Shown piece after piece: positions 1 through 6,341 of a stretch of 23,915 nt of DNA. This stretch comes from an uncultured Bacteroidales bacterium (GTDB lineage Bacteria > Bacteroidota > Bacteroidia > Bacteroidales > Paludibacteraceae), in contig CALGHE010000084.1 in the NCBI GenBank assembly GCA_937915765.1, forward strand, positions 1 through 23,915, in the 5' to 3' direction. How positions within the stretch are numbered: the stretch's first letter is position 1; each line of letters opens with the position of its first letter. Under the pieces are notes generated by a model, which did no database searches, had not been told where the DNA came from, and saw only the letters and a list, made by a program, of their open reading frames with translations. A program made the translations under genes and the position numbers.

Positions 1-439
1 GATGCCAAAGTTCAGGAAGAGGGAGACGGAGCTGGAGACTTTCATGGACAAGTGGTTCTACGCAATCAAAAACCTCGGCAGGCTGGAGGGACGGCCGTCC
101 GGCTTGACGGAAGCCGTGTTCAAGAAGTTCTTTGAGGTGGCTGAGATCGCCGCCTTTTCGGAGACAGAGCGCTACGACTACGAGGAAAACCTGAAAAATT
201 ATAACGACTGGTTTAGCGTCATGAACACCGCAAAAAACGAAGGAATAGCAGAAGGTCGTGCAGAAGGCCTGGCGGAGGGTCGTGCAGAAGGCGAAGCCAT
301 AGGGATTGAGAAAGGGCGAACGGAAGGCGAAGCCATAGCAAAGCAGGAAATGGCGAAAAACCTGAAGTCTCAAGGAGTTCCAGCTGATATTATAGCAAAG
401 GCGAGCGGCCTGACGACGGAGGAGATTGAAAAGTTGTAG
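1..439 (+). CDS. Rpn/PD-(D/E)XK family nuclease or transposase, C-terminal part (5' end outside window)
   Basis: C-terminal 145 residues or so of a Rpn-type (PDDEXK_2 family) recombination-promoting nuclease/putative transposase. The reading frame is open to the left edge, and its first visible residues, MPKFRKRETELETFMDKW, match the stretch (usually LPKF...ELE...DKW) that follows the nuclease core in this family, so the visible Met is probably internal and the catalytic residues lie outside the window. Then comes a helical segment ending in NTAKNEG, a Gly/Glu/Ala repeat (units such as EGRAEG and EGEAIG, about residues 79-111) and a final helical motif, GLTTEEIEKL. The degenerate EG repeat and short C-terminal helix are typical of the family. 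Members are often multi-copy and are tied in E. coli RpnA to RecA-independent recombination. Whether this copy is active cannot be judged from the tail. A second tail of the same design enters from the right edge. Confidence 0.85.
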   Translation, partial: MPKFRKRETELETFMDKWFYAIKNLGRLEGRPSGLTEAVFKKFFEVAEIAAFSETERYDYEENLKNYNDWFSVMNTAKNEGIAEGRAEGLAEGRAEGEAIGIEKGRTEGEAIAKQEMAKNLKSQGVPADIIAKASGLTTEEIEKL

Positions 440-458
440 GATTTTCGAGCTTTATAGG

Positions 459-490
459 TAGATCCTCGATCTATTGTTCTTCCTTTTGTT
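459..490 (+). terminator. Possible short terminator after the Rpn-type gene
   Basis: A perfect 6-bp inverted repeat, TAGATC (459-464) and GATCTA (468-473), with a 3-base loop, lies 19 bases after the stop codon at 439 and is followed by a T-rich stretch (TTGTTCTTCCTTTTG). The stem is short and AT-rich, so this is a weak call. Confidence 0.35.
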
Positions 491-545
491 GGTTGATGAA
501 GCCGTTTTTCTTGTGAAATGCACTGCAATTATCATGTTGCTTGAC

Positions 546-576
546 ATTGGATTTAATAATGTTTTTTATATCTTTG
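546..576 (+). promoter_or_regulatory. Bacteroidota-type promoter for the YD-repeat lipoprotein
   Basis: TATCTTTG at 569-576 matches the -7 consensus TAnnTTTG of Bacteroidota housekeeping sigma factor. ATTG at 546-549 supplies an approximate -33 element with a 19-base spacer. The predicted start near 583 leaves a leader of only about 12 bases before the ATG at 595. No Shine-Dalgarno sequence is present. Confidence 0.6.
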
Positions 577-594
577 TCAACGTAAAAAAATCGT

Positions 595-1452
595 ATGGTG
601 TTTAAGTATTTGAAATATATGGCATTAGCTCCTCTTTGCTTCCTTGTTGGATGTGGAGATGGACAGGAGAGTGACCTTGAGAAACTTTGTCTGAAGGGCA
701 AGGTTAAAAGTATGTCCGAGTATAAATATAGAGCGGAAGAACGTTACGGAAAGGTAGAAAAAGGAGAGCCTTTTCGTGAAGAGGGATGGGACAAAGTGGT
801 TTTGTTCGGAAAAAACGGCATGTACGAGGAGGTGCAGCATGTGACGCCTACCGGCGACCTTGTGGGCAGAACTGTTTATCAGTACGGTAAAGAAAACAGG
901 AAAATGATGGAGCAGGAGTATGATTCTGAGGGCGGTTTGAGTGAAAAGACTGTTTTCTCGTATAATGAGGATAATAAGTTGTATCAGGTTTTACGTCTGA
1001 ATGATATGGATGGCATCATCAGCTCTATGATGATTGACGTGCGTAACGACGGTCTGGTTGAACATAATTATTATGGTCCGAGCGGATTGCTGTTGAGACG
1101 AGAGGTTTTGGACATTAACAGGAAAGGTCTGCCAGAGGAGACTAAAATATATTCGGACGAAAAGAAACTGGTAAACCACCGAAAGGAAGAGTATAACAGC
1201 AACGGGCAGTTGGAGCGGCTGCAGGTTTTTGCTCCGGAAGACGGAACGCTTATCATGACTGTGAACTTCATTTACGATGACAAAAGTAATGTGATTCTTC
1301 AGGAGGGTGTTGAAAATATAAGCGGAGAGGGCTTTTTGCCTGTCAAATATGAATATGAGTTTGATGACAAGGACAATTGGACAAGGTGTATCGAATATGA
1401 AGGCAGCACTCCGACTTATGTAACTGAACGTGAGTTTGAGTATTATCAATGA
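595..1452 (+). CDS. Putative lipoprotein with YD/MORN-like strand repeats, function unknown
   Basis: 285 residues. The N-terminus has a Lys-containing n-region, a hydrophobic stretch and the lipobox LVGC, with Cys20 as the probable lipidated residue, so the mature protein should be anchored in the envelope. The rest is a series of short strand-turn-strand units with alternating polar and aromatic residues (for example YQYGKENRKMMEQEYDSEGG, FSYNEDNKLYQ, YEYEFDDKDNW, REFEYYQ). They resemble the YD/RHS-like or MORN-variant repeats in many uncharacterised Bacteroidales lipoproteins; no enzyme motif is visible. It is monocistronic: its own promoter lies just upstream and a strong terminator follows at 1476-1504. 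The ATG at 595 fits the lipoprotein signal best; the Met at residue 9 would leave a signal without positive charge. The repeat assignment is by eye. Confidence 0.75.
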   Translation: MVFKYLKYMALAPLCFLVGCGDGQESDLEKLCLKGKVKSMSEYKYRAEERYGKVEKGEPFREEGWDKVVLFGKNGMYEEVQHVTPTGDLVGRTVYQYGKENRKMMEQEYDSEGGLSEKTVFSYNEDNKLYQVLRLNDMDGIISSMMIDVRNDGLVEHNYYGPSGLLLRREVLDINRKGLPEETKIYSDEKKLVNHRKEEYNSNGQLERLQVFAPEDGTLIMTVNFIYDDKSNVILQEGVENISGEGFLPVKYEYEFDDKDNWTRCIEYEGSTPTYVTEREFEYYQ

Positions 1453-1475
1453 GGTCAGGTGATTTTGGGCTATAG

Positions 1476-1504
1476 AGACGTTGCTTGTGCAGCGTCTTTT
1501 TTTT
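1476..1504 (+). terminator. Rho-independent terminator after the lipoprotein gene
   Basis: Stem arms AGACGTTGC (1476-1484) and GCAGCGTCT (1489-1497), 9 bp with one G-T wobble and a 4-base loop, are followed directly by a run of T (1498-1504). It starts 24 bases after the stop codon. Confidence 0.85.
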
Positions 1505-1930
1505 GTTTATCGCAGCTTGAAAGTAACTGCCGGGTTGGGTTGGGCAACTGCTCTCTGTAAATATCTGCTCACCATTATAAAAAACGTATCATAATGAGCG
1601 TTTGCGATTCACTTTTGTTTGCTTTTGTTTGCAAAAGTGCTGAAAATCTGTACTTTTGTCGCTCGGTTGTTTGGCCCGGAGCGGCTTTTTGTTGGGGATT
1701 TACAGATAGCGGCGACTTAATTTTTTACCATGAAATAAAAGGTGCTGCTTTAGGCAATTTCTATGAGTTACAGGTTGTATGTTGTCGTTTTTATGATTTT
1801 GTCTCGGCTGATTTTGAACCCGTTTTGGAAACGTTCTTATAGAATCTGTATGGATAATTTGTAGAAATCGCCCTAATATTTTGAATGTGTTATTGAACTG
1901 AATTATAGAACTAAAAAATTAAAAAATTTT
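1505..1930. other. Intergenic region upstream of the GH43 gene
   Basis: This stretch of about 425 bases holds one plausible promoter (1628-1658) and an AT-rich run just before the ATG at 1931. An open frame at 1594-1842 has no recognisable protein content and starts upstream of the promoter's -33 element, so I do not call it a gene. If the promoter is right, the large enzyme has a leader of about 265 bases. I recognise no riboswitch or small RNA in it. Confidence 0.5.
1628..1658 (+). promoter_or_regulatory. Probable promoter for the dual GH43 enzyme
   Basis: TTTG at 1628-1631 and TACTTTTG at 1651-1658 are separated by 19 bases and match the Bacteroidota -33/-7 consensus exactly. Transcription would start near 1665, well ahead of the ATG at 1931. 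No sigma-54 or extracytoplasmic-function-type element stands out nearer the gene. Confidence 0.6.
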
Positions 1931-4900
1931 ATGAAGAAGTACCTCTTAATGCAATTTTTGTTGATGTGTTCTGCTCTGGCGTTCGGTGCAGATCCTGCCT
2001 CCTATTTTAATGGAGTCACTCCTGCCAAGGGCTACAAATCGCAGACTGATCACAATCCGATGATGACGCAGCGTTTCGGCGCGGACCCTTATGCGATGGT
2101 TTACAATGACGAAGTTTTTGTCTATATGACGAACGATGTTTACGAGTATGACAGTAACGGCAAACTGACAACCAATTCTTACGGTAAGATTAACAAAATC
2201 AACTGCATATCGTCAAAAGATCTAGTCAACTGGACGGACCACGGAAGCATGAATATTGCAGGTAGAAATAACAGTGCCGGCGCGGCAAAGTGGGCAACTT
2301 GCTCCTGGGCTCCGTCTGCAATGCATGCAAAGGTGAACGGGAAAGACAAGTTTTTCTTGTACTTCGCTAATAACGGTAGTGGTATTGGTGTTGTCACAAG
2401 TGACACTCCATACGGACCGTGGACAGACCCTATCGGGAAGGAGTTAATTTCAAGAAACACTCCAAACTGCGGCAATGTGACTTGGCTTTTCGACCCGGCG
2501 GTGCTTATGGATGACGACGGAACGGCTTACCTCTATTTCGGAGGCGGAGTGCCAGAAGGCAAAGCTGCAGACCCAGGAACTGCTCGTGTCGTGAAGTTGG
2601 GTTCTGACTATACAAGTGTTGTGGGAACTCCTAAAACTCTCAATCCGCCTTACTTGTTTGAAGATGCCGGTGCAAATAAAATCGCAGGAAAATATATTTA
2701 TAGCTATTGTTCTAACTGGGATTGTACCGGAAACCCTATGAGCAATGCGCAAATTTGTTATATGACGAGTGATTCTCCTTTGGGAGATTATAAATATTCT
2801 GGTATGGTGTTTAAGAATCCGGGGACATTCTTTAATGGTAGCTCAGGAAATAATCACCACGCTATTTTTGAGTTTAAGGGAGAATGGTACATAACCTATC
2901 ATGCAATGGTTCTTCAGAGTTCTATGGGTATCAGCGGCGGCTATCGTTCTAGTCATATAGACTATATCCCGGTTAACACATCTAACGGAACAATTGCTCA
3001 GGCTACCGGCACAACTGCGGGTGTTAAGCAAGTGGTGTATCTGAACCCTTTTGAACGCACAGAGGCAGAGACTATGGCATGGATGGGTGGAATAAACACT
3101 GAGTATGGTGGTTCTAACATGATTGTGAATGATATTCACAAAGGAGACTGGATTGGACTTTCGGGTGTGGATTTTGGGACTGGAGCGAGCGCTTTTTCTG
3201 CTAAGGTGTCTTCTTCTGCCGGTGGTGTAGCTATTAAAATTTGCAAAGACAAGGTGGATGGCGAGGTAATCGGCTATCTGGAAGTGCCTAATACGGGCGG
3301 AGAGCTGAAAGAGGTTTCTGCAAGGCTGGATAAGGAAATCTCAGGGGTGCACGATTTGTTTTTTGTTTTCTCCGGAAGCTTTGAGTTTGACTCTTGGGTG
3401 TTTAAAACGGCTGATGTGACTTTGGAGGTTTCGGAAACTGATTTGGAGGCTCCCGCGTCTCTCTCTCTGGAGGCGAAATCTACAGAGGCAAATATTGCGA
3501 GAATAGATTTTTATCAAGGTGACGTTAAGATAGGCTCTTCTTCCAAAGCTCCGTACATCTGCGATGTGAAAGATTTGGAGGCTGGTCAATACTCTTTCTA
3601 TGCTATCATGCTCGACAATAATGGCAAAGAGTATAAAACTCCGGCAATGGATGTGAAAGTTCGTGTTCCTCAAGGTCCTTATGAAGGTGTTGCCCAGACG
3701 CTTCCCGGAACGTTTGAAGTGGAACGTTATGATGTGGGAGGCGAGGGTTACGCGTATTCTGACGAGGAGGCCGAGAATCAAGGAATGGCGTTTCGTCCTG
3801 ACGAGGGCGTTGATATTGATGTGAATGGAGACGGGCACGTGCTTGGCTGGACTATGGCTGGCGAGTGGCTGGAATATACCGTGGATGTGTTGCATACAGA
3901 CCAATTCAACTTTGTGGCTACGGTCGCTTCAGGGCTGGAGGGCTCTTCTTTCCGTCTGTATTGTGATGACAAGGACATTACCGGCGAGGTGGTTGTGCCT
4001 AATACTGAAGATTGGGGTATCTACACAACGATTACAGGAACTACGTCAACATTGACCGCTGGAAAGCACGTTCTAAAATTATTGATAGAAAATTCTTACT
4101 GTAACATAGACAAGATTGTCTTTACAAGCAAAACTAAGAAGGTAGATTTTGAATTTACTTCGCCACTGGCATCTTCTGAGGTTATTGCTGGAGAAAAATT
4201 CAACGTTAGTTGGAAGTCGTCGGAAGTAGTGGACGGTCAGTTCAACCTAAATTGGGTCGGCAGCGATGGCGAGAAGTTGGTTCTGAAAGAGGGCGTTGCA
4301 AGTTCTGGCTCGTATGAGGCTACTGTGCCGGACTATTTCGCAGGCGAAAGCGGCTACTATACTCTGACCCAGATTTCGGGCGGACTGATTCCTTCTGATT
4401 TTGACGGACAGACTCATACGGTAAATAATCCGTTGATTTGGGCTGATGTTCCTGATGTCTCTGTTATCCGTGTTGATGATACTTATTATATGGTCAGCAC
4501 AACGATGCACATGAGTCCGGGTGTGCCGATTATGGCTTCAAAAGATCTGGCTCGCTGGAGAATTATCAATTATGCTTATCAAACGTTGGACAATGGTGAC
4601 GCATGTTCGCTGAATGGTGGTAAAAGTGCTTACGGAAAAGGGTCATGGGCAAGTAGCATTAAGTATCATAAGGGTGCCTGGTATGTCCTGACGCCATCTT
4701 ACACAACCGGAAAGACTCATATCTACAAAACTACAGATATCGAGTCGGGCAAATGGCAAACTGCGACCTTGCCGTTCTATCACGACCCATCTTTGCTATT
4801 TGATGATGACGATAGGGTTTATGTGGTTTACGGCGGCGGAAATATCAATATCATCGAGCTGTCTTCGGATGCGATGTCGGTCAAGTCTGGCGCAACTTCA

Positions 4901-6214
4901 AGGGTGTTGTTGAAATCTCCTGCGGCAATTGCGGGGAGCGACTTTTATGTAGAGTGTGAGGGGGCGCAGATTATGAAGAAAGATGGTTATTATTACGTGT
5001 TCTTGATTTCATGGCCGGCCGGCAAGTGTCGCTCTGTTCTTTGTTATCGTTCCAAATCGCTTGACGGAACGTTCGAAGGCAAGGTGGTTCTGCAGGATAA
5101 CGGGGTTGCTCAGGGTCGTGTGTTTGACACTCCTGATGGTGACTGGTACGGAATGTTTTTCCGCGACAATGGTTCTGTAGGTCGTATTCCGTATTTGGTG
5201 TCTGTGACATGGAGCGATGATTGGCCGGTTTTGGGCAATAACGGGAAAGTTCCTTCTTCATTGCAATTGGCCGCAAGTCAGGAGAGAGGTTATGGTATTG
5301 TTACTTCGGATGAGTTTGAAAGCGGAAAGCTGCCGTTGGAATGGCAATGGAATCATAATCCGGTGAACGATTATTGGGCGTTTGAAGATGGTGCGTTGCG
5401 CCTGACAAACGGAAGAGTAGATGCAGACCTTGTCAGCACTCAAAACACATTGACTCAGCGTTCGTTCGGTCCAACTTGTTCAGGATGGACAAAGATGAGT
5501 ACGAAAGGCATGAAAGATGGTGATTACGCAGGTTTGTGCGCGTTGCAGGATTTGTATGGTTATGTGGGTGTGAAGATGAATAATGGCAGCAAATCGATTG
5601 TGATGGTCAATGCAGGTGGCGGCTCGCCCGAAGAAGTTGAGGCCGTTCCGTTGTCTCAAGACAATGTCTGGTTCCGTATTGATATGAATTTTAATAATCA
5701 GACTGATAAAGCCACATTCTATTACAGTTTGGATGGTTCGACTTGGACGGCTATCGGCAATACGCTTTCGATGAAATATGAATTGACTCACTTTGTTGGA
5801 TATCGTTACGGACTGTTCAATTTTGGGACTAAGAGCGCTGGCGGATATGTGGATTTTGACTTCTTTAAGATTGGGGAAGATGTGGAGTCGCCTATCTTCT
5901 TGAGCAAAACTGGCGAAGAGTCTATATTGGCAGAGAGCGTGACAATAACTATTGCACAAAAGTCGGCAACTGCGATAGAAGAAAATAGAGTGGCAGTTTG
6001 TGCCGTTTCGCCAAATCCGGCCACTGAGTTTGTCAAAGTTACGGGAGTGGATAATTTGAAGAAGATAGAGCTGATAGATGTGAATGGAACAGTCGTGGCG
6101 TCATCGTCAGGCATTGACGAACTGGACATTCCGTCTTATTTGTCAGGGAAATTCTTAGTTAGAATTTATGATGAAAACATGAATGTGATAGTTCAGAAAA
6201 TTATTGTGAAATAA
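1931..6214 (+). CDS. Secreted two-headed GH43 glycoside hydrolase with CBM6 modules and T9SS sorting domain
   Basis: 1427 residues. Order: signal peptide (1-19); first GH43 five-bladed propeller (about 40-370) with catalytic candidates Asp52 (FGADP), Asp188 (LFDPAV) and Glu244 (LFEDAG); CBM6 (about 372-495); Ig-like linker (500-578); second CBM6 (583-735); Ig-like linker (740-830); second GH43 (835-1115) with Asp842 (DVPDVSVIR), Asp952 (YHDPSL) and Glu1010 (ECEGAQ); a GH43-type C-terminal beta-sandwich (about 1118-1315); and a T9SS type A sorting domain (about 1355-1427, opening SPNPATEFVKV). GH43 enzymes are inverting beta-xylosidases, arabinofuranosidases or arabinanases, and CBM6 often binds xylan. 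The second catalytic unit resembles beta-xylosidase/arabinofuranosidase members that carry the extra beta-sandwich. Both catalytic triads look intact, so action on arabinoxylan side chains and backbone is inferred. No SusC/SusD pair is adjacent. The T9SS tail predicts export across the outer membrane, with surface anchoring or release. Confidence 0.93.
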   Translation: MKKYLLMQFLLMCSALAFGADPASYFNGVTPAKGYKSQTDHNPMMTQRFGADPYAMVYNDEVFVYMTNDVYEYDSNGKLTTNSYGKINKINCISSKDLVNWTDHGSMNIAGRNNSAGAAKWATCSWAPSAMHAKVNGKDKFFLYFANNGSGIGVVTSDTPYGPWTDPIGKELISRNTPNCGNVTWLFDPAVLMDDDGTAYLYFGGGVPEGKAADPGTARVVKLGSDYTSVVGTPKTLNPPYLFEDAGANKIAGKYIYSYCSNWDCTGNPMSNAQICYMTSDSPLGDYKYSGMVFKNPGTFFNGSSGNNHHAIFEFKGEWYITYHAMVLQSSMGISGGYRSSHIDYIPVNTSNGTIAQATGTTAGVKQVVYLNPFERTEAETMAWMGGINTEYGGSNMIVNDIHKGDWIGLSGVDFGTGASAFSAKVSSSAGGVAIKICKDKVDGEVIGYLEVPNTGGELKEVSARLDKEISGVHDLFFVFSGSFEFDSWVFKTADVTLEVSETDLEAPASLSLEAKSTEANIARIDFYQGDVKIGSSSKAPYICDVKDLEAGQYSFYAIMLDNNGKEYKTPAMDVKVRVPQGPYEGVAQTLPGTFEVERYDVGGEGYAYSDEEAENQGMAFRPDEGVDIDVNGDGHVLGWTMAGEWLEYTVDVLHTDQFNFVATVASGLEGSSFRLYCDDKDITGEVVVPNTEDWGIYTTITGTTSTLTAGKHVLKLLIENSYCNIDKIVFTSKTKKVDFEFTSPLASSEVIAGEKFNVSWKSSEVVDGQFNLNWVGSDGEKLVLKEGVASSGSYEATVPDYFAGESGYYTLTQISGGLIPSDFDGQTHTVNNPLIWADVPDVSVIRVDDTYYMVSTTMHMSPGVPIMASKDLARWRIINYAYQTLDNGDACSLNGGKSAYGKGSWASSIKYHKGAWYVLTPSYTTGKTHIYKTTDIESGKWQTATLPFYHDPSLLFDDDDRVYVVYGGGNINIIELSSDAMSVKSGATSRVLLKSPAAIAGSDFYVECEGAQIMKKDGYYYVFLISWPAGKCRSVLCYRSKSLDGTFEGKVVLQDNGVAQGRVFDTPDGDWYGMFFRDNGSVGRIPYLVSVTWSDDWPVLGNNGKVPSSLQLAASQERGYGIVTSDEFESGKLPLEWQWNHNPVNDYWAFEDGALRLTNGRVDADLVSTQNTLTQRSFGPTCSGWTKMSTKGMKDGDYAGLCALQDLYGYVGVKMNNGSKSIVMVNAGGGSPEEVEAVPLSQDNVWFRIDMNFNNQTDKATFYYSLDGSTWTAIGNTLSMKYELTHFVGYRYGLFNFGTKSAGGYVDFDFFKIGEDVESPIFLSKTGEESILAESVTITIAQKSATAIEENRVAVCAVSPNPATEFVKVTGVDNLKKIELIDVNGTVVASSSGIDELDIPSYLSGKFLVRIYDENMNVIVQKIIVK

Positions 6215-6240
6215 ATGTCCTCATAAGTTTTTTTACAGAG

Positions 6241-6278
6241 GCGAGGCTCCGGTTTGCTTAGGGAGCCTCGCTTTTTTT
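6241..6278 (+). terminator. Strong rho-independent terminator after the GH43 gene
   Basis: Perfect 10-bp stem GCGAGGCTCC (6241-6250) / GGAGCCTCGC (6262-6271), 11-base loop, then seven T (6272-6278). It begins 26 bases after the stop. The T run is only on the plus strand, so it serves the GH43 gene rather than the convergent gene ending at 6342. Confidence 0.93.
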
Positions 6279-6341
6279 CTGAAATGTTTAGGTGGCTCAA
6301 TACTTAGCCTAGATCATTTCGTTCTAATATAGAAGTTACCT

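Noticed and set aside
241..340. Repeats at the left edge as a possible CRISPR or satellite
   Set aside because: They are short degenerate in-frame units encoding Gly/Glu/Ala, without unique spacers; the same kind of repeat occurs in the right-edge nuclease tail.
1594..1842. 82-codon open frame upstream of the GH43 gene
   Set aside because: Its start lies ahead of the -33 promoter element, the translation has no domain or plausible pattern, and composition resembles non-coding AT-rich leader.
6215..6341. Bidirectional terminator serving both convergent genes
   Set aside because: The strong hairpin has a T run only on the plus strand; nothing convincing serves the minus-strand CotH gene.
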